Source: Holosporales bacterium (GTDB lineage: Bacteria > Pseudomonadota > Alphaproteobacteria > RUG11792). From it: a DNA stretch of 36,622 nucleotides. The notes below the pieces were generated by a model, which searched no databases, was not told the DNA's origin, and was given only the letters and a program-made list of their open reading frames with translations. The position numbers and the translations under genes are program-made. Positions 18,186-30,548 of the stretch are shown here, piece by piece. The DNA is taken from NCBI GenBank assembly GCA_031268935.1, contig JAIRWL010000004.1, positions 1 through 36,622 on the forward strand. Direction: 5' to 3'. Numbering within the stretch: position 1 is the stretch's first letter; each line of letters opens with the position of its first letter.

Positions 18186-18489
18186 AAGAGATATCAGAAC
18201 AACACATTCCGGCGGATTGTAACATTTCCTGACAGTAATTTTGCAAGATTTTGGACAAGGGAGATCCGTAGTCAGAGGATATTAAAACCGTCTTGAATAT
18301 CGCGAAAAAAATCCTCTGGCAATGGAAGAGTTATCAAGGAGTAAGATTGGAAATGAGCTACAGTAAAAAAAGGAGTAAGAACTTCTTAAGTAAATAAAAG
18401 GAAATATACAAAGAATAGTTGAATGGAGGTTCGTCTGAGTATATAATGTGCTGGTAGAGTAGGAAAGATCAAACAAGGTTTCAGGAACG
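18186..18489. other. Divergent intergenic region, pdhA and secreted gene
   Basis: No gene in about 300 bp. It carries the divergent promoters: a plus-strand promoter for the 18490 gene is visible, while for pdhA I see no clear consensus pair. Confidence 0.5.
18419..18447 (+). promoter_or_regulatory. Sigma70-type promoter of the 18490 secreted gene
   Basis: TTGAAT (18419-18424) and TATAAT (18442-18447) with an ideal 17-bp spacer, 42 bp ahead of ATG 18490. Confidence 0.65.
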
Positions 18490-19245
18490 ATGAGAAATAT
18501 CATCTATTTAACTATCGCAATAGGTACCATAATTAGTTTCTCTCTCAGGGCCAACGACTTCAAAGGCCCAGAGAAAAATTCGGACACTCGGGGGGCGGGG
18601 GATCAAGCCCCAGTCCCGGAGGATGATCCGAGCCAACTTTTCAATCTGCCGTTTTGGAATTTTACTGGAGACTCTGATACTTCAGGAGGTTTGGACACAG
18701 GGCCCGAACCAGCAGAGTACTCAGCCCCTTTACAGACCGGTATGCCATATAGGTCTATGCTCACACCACATCCGTCAACTTCGGGAAGGGGTCGCCCAGG
18801 TCAGGGACAACATACATTGGAGGGGGAGCAGGGGCGCCGGGTCCTGGGGCCAGGCAGGAGAGTGAATGCGGTGGATTTTTGGGCGGCTGAGGAATCCGAA
18901 CTGCTCACTAGGCTCTTCTCATCAACGGGTTCCATTCCTCCATACAGCAGGGCAGCAGTCGGGATCGGTCCAAGGGGCCTGCCACACTCATCAAGCAGGA
19001 GTAGCAGGGATCAGAGAGCCTCAGTGGCTCCTAGATTAGGCCGGCCCGAGGGAGGGTTAGCATTGCGCCCTCAAAGAAGCTCGTCGGGAGATTCATTAGG
19101 TCATCCCGATTGGAGTGGGGCCCTCTTCAGAGATGAAGTGAATTATCACAATGCGCCGTACATCATCCCGCAGGGCCCAGATTATACAGACTATCCCGGC
19201 ATGTGTCAGCTTTCATTGATCAACACCCGCAGAGGCGTGGTATAA
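18490..19245 (+). CDS. Secreted Pro/Gly/Arg/Ser-rich protein, N-terminal part
   Basis: Unknown function. ATG 18490 is preceded by AGGA and a good promoter. A signal peptide (MRNIIYLTIAIGTIISFSLRA) leads into 230 residues of low-complexity, Pro-, Gly-, Arg- and Ser-rich sequence with no recognisable fold. As in the phase-variable genes, a G-rich run (G6-C-G5, 18590-18601) lies about 100 nt into the gene, but the C interrupts it and would stabilise it. The frame ends at 19245 inside the next frame, which is open from 19137. A single base change in the 100-bp overlap would fuse the two into a protein of about 490 residues. High GC and unusual composition set it apart from the flanking pdh and divL genes. 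Confidence 0.6.
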   Translation: MRNIIYLTIAIGTIISFSLRANDFKGPEKNSDTRGAGDQAPVPEDDPSQLFNLPFWNFTGDSDTSGGLDTGPEPAEYSAPLQTGMPYRSMLTPHPSTSGRGRPGQGQHTLEGEQGRRVLGPGRRVNAVDFWAAEESELLTRLFSSTGSIPPYSRAAVGIGPRGLPHSSSRSSRDQRASVAPRLGRPEGGLALRPQRSSSGDSLGHPDWSGALFRDEVNYHNAPYIIPQGPDYTDYPGMCQLSLINTRRGVV

Positions 19246-19970
19246 TCCTACAGAATATCATAGGCAAGTTCATCAGAGCTGGAGGCAATCGAGCCCTGGC
19301 AGCCTTAGGTGACACAACGCTCGCATCATTGATTGGGGCGGAAGAACTAGGTGGCCCGGGGCCCGATGTTGCCGCCCCAGAGGAAGAATCCAGTGCCCCC
19401 TCGCCGGATCCCCAGTTGGAAGCATCCGGAGGTGCCACACCGGTACCAGACGGACGTGGGGATATACCCCCGGAGGCCCCGATTCCCCCGATACCGGACG
19501 CAATACCACCGTCTCCCGACCTCACGGCGGAGGAGGGTTCAGTCCCCCTCAGTGGGAGCACCCCGCAGACACCGACCGATTTACCTACCTTCTCCTCTGG
19601 GGTTCGAGCCGGATTAACAGTTCTGCTCACTACTTTGCCACACGAGCCATACGAAGGACCCTTGGCGAAGATTGATCTTACTCCCTTCCCGGCGATGATA
19701 CATGATTTATATGTTAAACTAATTGAGTTAAATCTCTCCACGGATGACATCTGTGAATTATACTCTTTAGCCATTAGCTTATCTTCAGGGGGCCGAAGCC
19801 GAGAGACACTTTCTTTCCAGGTGCGTCAAAATATGGACAGTTCTCGCGCGACGAGAGACAACAACTTGAAATTTACTACCAGGCTACTCATAAAGGCGGG
19901 TAGAGATCAGTTACAGGAAGCCATAGCTGCACTTTCGGCCGGGGGACTTGATGTGCCCGTTCGACCGTAG
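19203..19970 (+). CDS. Downstream frame of the split secreted protein
   Basis: No signal peptide and no ribosome site at GTG 19203, so this is more likely the C-terminal part of the 18490 gene, separated by a frameshift, than an independent gene. It starts with a short helical stretch (QNIIGKFIRAGGNRALAALG), runs through an acidic Pro-rich linker with PP repeats, and ends in a folded-looking domain (GLTVLLTTLPHEPYEGPLAK through LKFTTRLLIKAGRDQLQEAI). An intrinsic terminator follows directly. I recognise no family. Confidence 0.5.
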   Translation: MSAFIDQHPQRRGIILQNIIGKFIRAGGNRALAALGDTTLASLIGAEELGGPGPDVAAPEEESSAPSPDPQLEASGGATPVPDGRGDIPPEAPIPPIPDAIPPSPDLTAEEGSVPLSGSTPQTPTDLPTFSSGVRAGLTVLLTTLPHEPYEGPLAKIDLTPFPAMIHDLYVKLIELNLSTDDICELYSLAISLSSGGRSRETLSFQVRQNMDSSRATRDNNLKFTTRLLIKAGRDQLQEAIAALSAGGLDVPVRP

Positions 19971-19979
19971 ATTGCCATT

Positions 19980-20013
19980 GCCCCGCTCGACCTATCCCAT
20001 GGCGGGGCTTTTT
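19980..20013 (+). terminator. Rho-independent terminator
   Basis: GCCCCGC (19980-19986) pairs with GCGGGGC (20002-20008), followed by TTTTT. It lies 10 bp after the stop at 19970. Confidence 0.8.
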
Positions 20014-20129
20014 AAAAAGCTCTGCGGTCGCCGTGGGGCAGGGCTGACCCCAATTTCTCTAGCCTCTGCCATATCACATCACTCATGCGCCGCCTAGTAT
20101 ATCCGATTATTTAGGAGTATTTAGGAGGT

Positions 20130-22319
20130 TTAAAGGCTATATATGTTGCTCAAGCGACATAGAATTGCGAGATGATTATTTTCATCAATCGAAATATCTA
20201 ATTTTGCTCCGTGGAGGTTAAATATTGTGTTCGCCAGAAGTATTCCGAAATCGTTAGGATTGTTGGTGTCACTAGCTCCCGGTTCTGAACTAACAATTCG
20301 TTGTAACAGAGTTATTTCACCCCTAGATGCATTTAAATCTTCGCTCGCAATGCTCAGTTCCATAATTTTATCATCAATGAAGTTTACCGAAATTACAATT
20401 TTCCCTTTCGTAGCGACGATTCTTTCTAACCGGCACATCGTATGAAAAACAGCCAATATCATGGCACTTTCGTCTACGCATAGTGTAGCCGATTTATCGT
20501 AAGCTTTCGCATCTACGATAACTTCTAGAGCGGAAGATTTCGATCTATATAAGTTGGTTGCTTCCTGAATGAGGTGATCGATCGATATCTCTGAGCGATT
20601 TAGGGTCGCATTTCCTGCTTCGAGTCCAGCAAGTTTGGAAATGGTTTCGACGGTTTCATCTAGCATTTTGGCAGAAGCCGTTATTCCTCGGCAGTATCGT
20701 AATTGTTTCTCACTCAATATTCCAAAATAATTTTTTTCTAATATTTCGGCGAAACCAACAATTGTATTTATAGGGCCGCGCAAAGCCAGAGAAATATTTT
20801 CTAGCAAGCGGTCCTTTAGTTTGTCAATTCGTGCCACGATGTCTATCTTTTCGCGAAGAGTTTTTTCAAGATTCGCCCTATCTGTAGCGTCAAAAAAACC
20901 AAGCAGATGGAACCCATCTGGTAATGGAATATAGCTATAGTCGAATGTTTTGCCATTTGAAAGAGAGAAAGAATCGGCAACCTCGATTCTTTGGATGGAA
21001 ATATTGATCAAATTATCAGCCAACAATTTTGATTCTTCGATCGATGTAAAGCACTCTTTAGCCAATTCAAAAAAATCTTGCACGTGAAGCCCAACCACAT
21101 CCTTAGGCTCGTCAACACCCCACATAGTCATAAATGAGGGATTCGTAATTTTAATTCGTATATCAGAGCCGAAAACGATAATTCCCTCCCTGAGGTGCCT
21201 GAGAGTCTCTCTCTGCACGGCCGCGATGGCGTTCATCTCGCGCTCGAGAGAAACCTTATCGGAAATATCTTCACAGATCACGATCAATCCTCCCCCTCTC
21301 GGATTGGGAGAAATGTTAAGATTCATGAATTTGTCATTTTTGAGATGCAAGGTTGCATGATATGGCTCGATAAGATCGAGAAAAATTCGTTTAAACTGAT
21401 CTTTGTGGTCTAAATTGAGGATGGTCCCATTCTCAAAAAGTGAGTCTAAGATGTCTGCGAAATTTTTTCCGAAGTAATCACCTTGCCAATCTGAGCCAAA
21501 CAATTTGATAAAGCTAACATTTGCAAAAACGAGTCGGATCTTCTCGTCGCAAATGGCGATAGGTATCGAAACATTATCCAGCGTTTCTTCTGTTTGTTTT
21601 TTATAATTTTCGTACTCTTTTTGGAGAAATTCCGTATTCGTTACGTCGATGGCAAATCCAGTTATCGGACTATGCCCGACTCCGGGCAGTTCGGTCACCT
21701 CTAGAAATCGCCGATCCCCCTTAATCACCACGTGTTCATTAAATTTTTTTGCTCGAAATTGATTGGTGGCATGAGCCGACGACAATGAATTGTGTTTATG
21801 ATTTGCCAATAAATTTAAGTTTTTAGCGAGAACGGCTTCTTTCGAAGTCTCGAGAGCATCGGAATATCGTTTATTGCAATAAATGAGTTGAAGATCTCTG
21901 TTTTTTTGCCAGATGTACAATGGGAGAGTATCTAAAATCGAAAGCAACGGATTGTTTTCGGTCTTCTTTGGATCATCCACAATTAACATGTAAAGTTGAA
22001 GCTTCCGATAAAATATGAGTCGCAAAGTTAGGATTTTTCCCGATTCATGCAAAGATACAGAAGATACATAATCGGTAACATTAGAAGTGCTCGAAGAAGA
22101 AACGGCCTCGACGGCCGTTACTAAGAAATTTCCGAAAGCAGCCTGACAGAGACGAACGAACTGCAGTGGAGCAAGAAAATTTGGAGATTCCGAAGACTGG
22201 AGAACTCCAAGAAGGGGCGCCGTAACAAAAATTTCATCGCCCACTAGAAACCAGGCGGCACAAGGCAAAGGCAATAGAGGTACAGCATTCCTTAATAAGC
22301 TAATTTTCTCATCAGACAA
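20130..22319 (-). CDS. divL: DivL-like PAS-domain pseudo-histidine kinase
   Basis: Multi-PAS signalling protein of the alphaproteobacterial DivL type, which in Caulobacter controls CckA and the CtrA cell-cycle pathway. Tandem PAS-like segments run from about residue 120 to 480 (LPLYIWQKNRDLQLIYCNKR, IPIAICDEKIRLVFANVSF, EGIIVFGSDIRIKITNPSF). The diagnostic FDYSYIPLPDGFHLLGFFDATDRANLEKTLRE linker leads into the dimerisation helix. The phospho-acceptor position reads ISLALRGP near residue 510, with Leu in place of the usual His or DivL's Tyr. The ATPase domain lacks a recognisable N box and DxGxG motif, keeping only a late FGILLANTIFNLHGAKLDI. It probably acts by binding, not catalysis. The gene stands alone; the symbol is by family. 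Confidence 0.75.
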   Translation of the reverse strand: MSDEKISLLRNAVPLLPLPCAAWFLVGDEIFVTAPLLGVLQSSESPNFLAPLQFVRLCQAAFGNFLVTAVEAVSSSSTSNVTDYVSSVSLHESGKILTLRLIFYRKLQLYMLIVDDPKKTENNPLLSILDTLPLYIWQKNRDLQLIYCNKRYSDALETSKEAVLAKNLNLLANHKHNSLSSAHATNQFRAKKFNEHVVIKGDRRFLEVTELPGVGHSPITGFAIDVTNTEFLQKEYENYKKQTEETLDNVSIPIAICDEKIRLVFANVSFIKLFGSDWQGDYFGKNFADILDSLFENGTILNLDHKDQFKRIFLDLIEPYHATLHLKNDKFMNLNISPNPRGGGLIVICEDISDKVSLEREMNAIAAVQRETLRHLREGIIVFGSDIRIKITNPSFMTMWGVDEPKDVVGLHVQDFFELAKECFTSIEESKLLADNLINISIQRIEVADSFSLSNGKTFDYSYIPLPDGFHLLGFFDATDRANLEKTLREKIDIVARIDKLKDRLLENISLALRGPINTIVGFAEILEKNYFGILSEKQLRYCRGITASAKMLDETVETISKLAGLEAGNATLNRSEISIDHLIQEATNLYRSKSSALEVIVDAKAYDKSATLCVDESAMILAVFHTMCRLERIVATKGKIVISVNFIDDKIMELSIASEDLNASRGEITLLQRIVSSEPGASDTNNPNDFGILLANTIFNLHGAKLDISIDENNHLAILCRLSNIYSL

Positions 22320-22779
22320 TTTTCTAACCGTTCAAATGGTCAAGATACGATGACACAGCACTCAACTTCAGTCAAATACTAGCGCAAAACCTATCGAAGA
22401 ACTACATAAGTTTTACCAAATCATAAAACATCGCTAGAATACAATAGATTTATAATTTTGGCTACCTTTAACGCTTAAAATAATTAAATCCTCCATCAAT
22501 AAACCATTAGATGCCTCGCTAAATAGTTGTTTCGGATTTTATCATTAAACATTTATGATTATCAAAGCCAAACAGGGCGTCCAAAGAAAATGAGCGATCT
22601 TTGTGATCACCTCATCGTGTACCGAAAATCTCTAAAATCAACGCCATGCGATGATTTTTTGTCATCTTTTCCTTTAAAATTTAAATTGGTCTTTCCAGGG
22701 GTAACTACGGTCATCCTTGATTTTTCCGGTATGATCGTGAGATAATCGGCGCGGTTACAGTCTTTTTTCCCAGTGTGAA
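22320..22779. other. Divergent intergenic region, divL and pntAA
   Basis: No convincing gene in 460 bp. A 72-codon plus-strand frame (22527-22745) has no ribosome site or recognisable product. AAAATCA and TGATTTTTT around 22636-22660 form a weak T-rich hairpin. Promoters for both flanking genes must lie here. Confidence 0.4.
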
Positions 22780-23896
22780 TTGAACCTTTTTGTATCAAAT
22801 GAAGATGTCTACTCAGATGACAGAGTATCGTTGTCTCCGGATATAGCGAAAAAGATCCTCGAGCTCAATCATCATGTTTTCATCGAGAGAGGGGCTGGAG
22901 TTAGAGCTGGCTACCTAGATTCCGATTACGAGTTCATCGGATGCGAAATAAAAAATCGCGATTATTCGGATGTTGATATTATCTTTGCTGTTAATCCATT
23001 GCCTGCTAAAGATATCAAATGCCTCAAAAGCTCCACGATAGTGATTTCTCCGCAAGAGCTGTTTAACCAGAGCAAGAACTTAAAATTGTTTACCGAATAC
23101 AAGGTCACGACCTTTGCCTTGGATCTTATTCCGAGAACTACCAGAGCTCAATACATGGATATCTTGTCCTCACAAGCAAATCTCGCTGGGTATAGAGCCG
23201 TCATTGAGGCTGCCCATATCTTGGATCGGGCGATACCGCTCATGATGACGACGGCCGGAACGATCCCGGCCGCAAAGGTTTTGATCATCGGGGCCGGTGT
23301 GGCCGGATTACAAGCTATCGCGACAGCAAAACGACTTGGGGCAATCGTAAGCGCTTTTGATGTCAGGGCGTCCGCCAAAGAACAGGTCGAAAGTTTAGGG
23401 GCAAAATTCGTTGAGGTCGAAGGTAACGAAAGGAACGATGGAGTCTACGCAAGGGAAATGACCAATTCATATAAAAAAGCCCAAGAATCCAAGCTTAGAT
23501 CAATCTTACCTCATCAGGATATCATCATTACAACCGCTCAGATACCAGGCAAAAAAGCTCCAATAATTCTAAAAACAGACATGATCGATACAATGAAGAA
23601 CAATTCCATAATAATCGATCTAGCTTCCAAAACGGGTGGGAATTGCGAGTTAACGAAGCACGGCGAGATCATCGAAATTAGCGGAGTTAAAATTATTGCC
23701 TTCGAGAATATTTTAAATTTGATTCCGCACGATGCTTCAAGATTGTTCTCCAAAAACATATTCGCATTTTTTGAATTATTGATGCAGAAAATGTCGGAAA
23801 ATCCTGATCTTTCTGCAATCGATGACGAAATAATAAAGGCTACTTTGGTAACATACGATGGAAAGGTCGTAAATGATAAGATAGGAGTATCAAAAA

Positions 23897-23904
<8 letters not shown>
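22780..23904 (+). CDS. pntAA: NAD(P) transhydrogenase subunit alpha, part 1
   Basis: NAD(H)-binding subunit of the proton-translocating transhydrogenase, which uses the proton gradient to make NADPH from NADH. Visible motifs are DDRVSLSPDIAKKI near the start, RTTRAQYMDILSSQANLAGYRAV, the Rossmann loop VLIIGAGVAGLQAIATAKRLGA, FDVRASAKEQVESLGAKFVE, and TTAQIPGKKAPIIL. Start is TTG 22780, directly after an in-frame stop and without a clear ribosome site; the protein begins a few residues shorter than usual. The next gene is the membrane part, but pntB is not here. First gene of a tightly packed six-gene operon. Confidence 0.93.
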
Positions 23905-26868
<2,964 letters not shown>

Positions 26869-26872
26869 TTCC

Positions 26873-28150
26873 GTGTCGAACCGATTTAATGAATCTTTTA
26901 TGCTCAAAGAGAAACCTTGCAGGCGGTGGATAGTATGGTGGATTGCTTCTGCCTTTTACTTATATGAGTTGGTACTGAGAGTATCTCCAAGCGTTATGAC
27001 CGAAGGGTTGATGTCCTCATTCAATGCTACCTCAACTTTAATCGGAATTTTAGTTTCATTTTACTATTATTCTTATACAATCCTGCAGCTCCCTTGCGGA
27101 GTTATTATAGATAAATTAGGAGTGAAGAATTTATTATTATCTTCCGCTTTTCTATGTGTCATTGGATCTTGCCTTTTCGCGAGCGCTGAAAAAATTTACA
27201 TTGCACAAATAGGTAGATTTCTCATCGGAGCAGGCTCGGCCTGCGCTTTTATTAGTTGTCTTCAAATCGCGACCGATCTTTTTACGAAGAAATACTTCGT
27301 AATTTTGGTAGGGATTACGAATGTGATGGGTACTTTGGGTGGCCTCTTGGGAGGATTCCCGATAGCCAAATTGGTTAATACCATGGGCTGGCAAAATACT
27401 ACTTACGTTCTCGCATCGATTGGTATTATCATATTGATCTTAATCTTGGTATTTATTCCCAACAATCTCAAAAAATCCTCTGTCGACAAAGAGAAGAATT
27501 CCTCCGTTTCGGGCAATATTGTTGGTCTCTTGAAAAATCATCAAATCGTGTTATCTGGGGTTATTTCGGGCTTAATGTACCTTCCAATTTCTGCATTCGC
27601 AGAACTTTGGATAGTGCCATTTTTTATGACGAAACACGGTATCGATAATGAGACGGCATCGACAGCTGCGGCGATAATTTTTGTTGGTATTGCGATCGGC
27701 AGTATTGTCCTAGCAATGTCCGCAAGAAAACTTGGGGGATATATGCGAACCCTCAGGCTCTCCTCTTTAAGCACCGCCATAATGTTTTTTGTACTTATAT
27801 TTTGTTCGGACAGTATGACACTATCTTTGGTAATAGTTTTTATCATAGGATTTTTGACGGGGGCTCAACCCATCTGTTTTACATGTGCAAAGAATAACGC
27901 CTCTTCTGATCTTTCTGGCACGGCCCTGGCGCTAACTAACTGCATAATCATGTCTATTGGAGCCATATTTCAGCCATCCATCGGAGCATTGCTAGATACT
28001 TTCTGGAATGGAATAATTTCTGAGAATGGGATGAGGGTATACGATATCATGTGCTACAGATTTGCTATCTTAACAATTCCAGTTTCGCTGATTGTATCTT
28101 ATATCATCTCATTCTTTGTGAAAGAAACCATCAATCTGGAAGATGAATAA
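26873..28150 (+). CDS. Major facilitator superfamily transporter
   Basis: Twelve-helix secondary transporter in the inner membrane; substrate unknown. The family signature between TM2 and TM3 is present as GVIIDKLGVKNLLL, and the TM4-5 region reads GRFLIGAGSACAFISCLQIATDLF. A central hydrophilic loop (NNLKKSSVDKEKNSS) separates the two halves. Length (425) is typical. GTG 26873 lies 4 bp after nth; ATG 26900 (MLKEKPCRRW) is an equally possible start. Intracellular bacteria often use MFS proteins for host metabolites, which is only an inference here. Confidence 0.85.
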   Translation: MSNRFNESFMLKEKPCRRWIVWWIASAFYLYELVLRVSPSVMTEGLMSSFNATSTLIGILVSFYYYSYTILQLPCGVIIDKLGVKNLLLSSAFLCVIGSCLFASAEKIYIAQIGRFLIGAGSACAFISCLQIATDLFTKKYFVILVGITNVMGTLGGLLGGFPIAKLVNTMGWQNTTYVLASIGIIILILILVFIPNNLKKSSVDKEKNSSVSGNIVGLLKNHQIVLSGVISGLMYLPISAFAELWIVPFFMTKHGIDNETASTAAAIIFVGIAIGSIVLAMSARKLGGYMRTLRLSSLSTAIMFFVLIFCSDSMTLSLVIVFIIGFLTGAQPICFTCAKNNASSDLSGTALALTNCIIMSIGAIFQPSIGALLDTFWNGIISENGMRVYDIMCYRFAILTIPVSLIVSYIISFFVKETINLEDE

Positions 28151-28919
28151 ATCATCTTCTATCATTTGTTTTAAAATTCTTTTTGGTATAGGAATGTGTG
28201 CTTCTCAGAAATTTTCTGCCGATCAGTTGCCTTTATCAAAATCATTACAAAAAGCTTTCCCAATTATAAATTCTAAAGATTTTATTATCGTTAACATAGA
28301 ATCTAGAGTTATTTTACATGGGAAGAGATTTAATGAGAAAACTCCAACGGGAGCAAGTTTGTACGACATTTGTACCAGTCTTGCTAATAATTTTTATCAA
28401 AAAACTCATGTGATCTTTTTTCAAATTTGCGACTCTTGTCATAGCTGTGTACTTTGGTACAAAAATGAAAATTCTTGCACTTTTCTATGCATTCTATATG
28501 GGGCTACATCGAAGCAAGGCCTAGAGCAAGATATTAAACTCGTATCTAAATGGTTAGATCAATTCTATCTCTATAAATTATCGCAGCAAGGCGAAGAGAT
28601 CGCTACAATTCCAGTGTTTTATGGAAAAAAGAATTTCGTAAGGGTGGTTTTACCTGAAGATCATTTCGTAGTACTATCCAAAAAAGAGAGTAATAATGCC
28701 ACAAAGATCGTCAGATACAGAACCGCTTTTGGGGCTCCGATACATAGCGAAGACTCTGCCGGGTGTATTTTTTATAAGATTAGCACTTTTCAAAATTTTA
28801 TTATTAGGAATTTACAAATCAACACTGTAATCGATAAAACAAATCGTTTTCGCACACTGTGCGACTCCGTAAATTATTTAATATTTGGGGCCGGCAAGAT
28901 GTCTAAAGAAAGTGGTTAA
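28143..28919 (+). CDS. Degenerate D-alanyl-D-alanine carboxypeptidase-like protein
   Basis: Resembles the two ends of a DacC/PBP5-type DD-carboxypeptidase with the middle missing. Residues 45-80 (FIIVNIESRVILHGKRFNEK..TGASLYDICTSL) follow the start of the transpeptidase domain, but the catalytic SxxK is replaced by SLYD (Ser72-Asp75). Sxn and KTG motifs are not recognisable. Residues 110-220 (ILYGATSKQGLEQD through APIHSEDSAGCIFYKI) look like the end of the catalytic domain and the PBP5 C-terminal domain. A hydrophobic N-terminus may be a signal peptide. Overlaps the MFS gene by 8 bp and closes the operon. Inferred to be a non-catalytic relic or a repurposed periplasmic protein. Confidence 0.55.
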   Translation: MNKSSSIICFKILFGIGMCASQKFSADQLPLSKSLQKAFPIINSKDFIIVNIESRVILHGKRFNEKTPTGASLYDICTSLANNFYQKTHVIFFQICDSCHSCVLWYKNENSCTFLCILYGATSKQGLEQDIKLVSKWLDQFYLYKLSQQGEEIATIPVFYGKKNFVRVVLPEDHFVVLSKKESNNATKIVRYRTAFGAPIHSEDSAGCIFYKISTFQNFIIRNLQINTVIDKTNRFRTLCDSVNYLIFGAGKMSKESG

Positions 28920-29029
28920 TACACCAAATTATTCACTACTCGAGGCAATTTTAAAGAATTGATTTCTTCGCCACTTAAAAATATGATACAATCCTGGGTC
29001 TTTTTCGATTTCAGTGTATTTTCTTAAAT

Positions 29030-30544
29030 ATGAAGCGTTTGTTTTTGTTGTGTCTATTGATGCTGTCATTACCGTCGTTGTATGGCTCTACTCCAGTTAC
29101 GTCATTGTATGGATGTACTCCGATTACGCCATTGACCGAGACAAAAACACAAAAAGAAGACAAGGACCAGAAAGCTGACGAATCAGTTCAGAAGGAATTA
29201 TTTAACTTGGCCAGAAGGGGGGTTGTTGCAATAGACGTTACGGCACACGTAATCGTCAACCAACTCATTAACGAGAAACTGTGGCATGGGACGGGATTTA
29301 TAGTTGATGTAGGAAAGGGCCTCGTCGTTACCAATGCTCATATCGCGGGAGACATAGCGGTTTGTACTTACAGAGTCAAATTCGGTAATGGAAAAACGGC
29401 TGAGGCAAGGATCGAATATATCGACGCAGCCTACGATTTCGCAATTCTATCGGTTGAGCCAAAAGACATTCCGGATTATTGCATTGCTCTCAAATGCTCG
29501 GAAACTCCGATCAATATTAATTCGAGCATCTTTGCCATGGGAAATTCCGGTTGCAACGAGTTTTCGACTTACCCGGGATGCGTTTTCGATACAGAAAGTA
29601 TTCTATGGTTAAAGCCATTGGCCGAACAATCTTTTCAATTTTCAGGATTGACGGTAGGTGGAGCTAGCGGTTCTCCGGTTTTCAATAATTCTGGAGAAGT
29701 CGTTGGAGTTTTGTATGGTGGCAAAATCGTTTCTGGCGCTGCTTTGCCGATTTCCTATATTGTTCCTGTCATCAAGGCGATCAAAAATGGACAGAAATTC
29801 TCCAGATATTTTAGCGGATTAATTTTGAATTACACATCTCTTCAGGATGCCGTCGATGCTGAGGCAATACCGATAGATGCCGTGGCAGAGTACGAAAAAG
29901 AGTTTCCGAAGGCAAACAATAAAATTGTGTTCATTAACGACAAATTGACTGCCTTTGGCGGCGACAAAAGTCCTGCCATGGCCGGTGATATAATCTGGGC
30001 CGTTAATGGCGTTCTCATCGGAGCTGACCTCAAGAAAATCGATGAAATTATCCATGAAAATCCCGGGAAAAATCTGATGTTTACGGTATTTCGTGACGGC
30101 GTTAAAAAAGAATATGAAGTACCAGTTCACGAGTTATCTCCCGGTGTGAAGAAGAGGATATTGGTGTTTGCTGGAGTTACTTTCTTCGAAACAACCGATG
30201 ACTTAAAAATTAGCTCTGGTAAAGGGGAGACTAGGGTCTGTGTCATTGACAGTGAACCTGGATCTCCATTTGCTGCGATGACATCTCCTTCCGATGGAAG
30301 ATATTCTGGTGGCGTATTTATTATAGTTAGCATTGACGGGAAGGAGATCTTATCTCTTGACGATTTATGGGCGGTTATTCCTTCCCTGCTCAAGAAAAAA
30401 GTATTTACGGTACATTTTAACAAATTAGGTTGTGATCCACAGAAGTGTAGTGTAATCATGAGATACAACCCAGAATTCGCAAATGCTACATTTTACAAAT
30501 TCGACCAAGAAGACAAAAAATGGAGCGCAACGCCAATCAAATAA
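29030..30544 (+). CDS. Periplasmic trypsin-like serine protease with PDZ domains (Deg/HtrA-like)
   Basis: Likely envelope quality-control protease. A signal peptide (MKRLFLLCLLMLSLPSLYG) is followed by a short tandem repeat, a charged linker and a chymotrypsin-fold domain: His104 in TNAHI, Asp136 in YDFAILSVE and Ser213 in GGASGSPVFN form the expected triad. One PDZ-like domain follows (PAMAGDIIWAVNGVLIG), and a second may follow at the C-terminus (GGVFIIVSIDGKEILSLDDL). LYGC near residue 29 resembles a lipobox, so a lipoprotein is possible. Order and length (504) suit DegP/DegQ, but the PDZ parts are divergent, so I give no symbol. Ends 4 bp from the convergent Lrp gene. Confidence 0.85.
   Translation: MKRLFLLCLLMLSLPSLYGSTPVTSLYGCTPITPLTETKTQKEDKDQKADESVQKELFNLARRGVVAIDVTAHVIVNQLINEKLWHGTGFIVDVGKGLVVTNAHIAGDIAVCTYRVKFGNGKTAEARIEYIDAAYDFAILSVEPKDIPDYCIALKCSETPININSSIFAMGNSGCNEFSTYPGCVFDTESILWLKPLAEQSFQFSGLTVGGASGSPVFNNSGEVVGVLYGGKIVSGAALPISYIVPVIKAIKNGQKFSRYFSGLILNYTSLQDAVDAEAIPIDAVAEYEKEFPKANNKIVFINDKLTAFGGDKSPAMAGDIIWAVNGVLIGADLKKIDEIIHENPGKNLMFTVFRDGVKKEYEVPVHELSPGVKKRILVFAGVTFFETTDDLKISSGKGETRVCVIDSEPGSPFAAMTSPSDGRYSGGVFIIVSIDGKEILSLDDLWAVIPSLLKKKVFTVHFNKLGCDPQKCSVIMRYNPEFANATFYKFDQEDKKWSATPIK
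29075..29128 (+). repeat. 27-bp in-frame tandem repeat at the signal-peptide junction
   Basis: Two copies (29075-29101, 29102-29128) encode SLYGSTPVT and SLYGCTPIT. The copy change creates the Cys of a possible lipobox. Confidence 0.75.
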
Positions 30545-30548
30545 TTCA

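Noticed and set aside
22527-22745. 72-codon frame in the divL-pntAA gap
   Set aside because: AT-rich, no ribosome site, no recognisable product; treated as intergenic.
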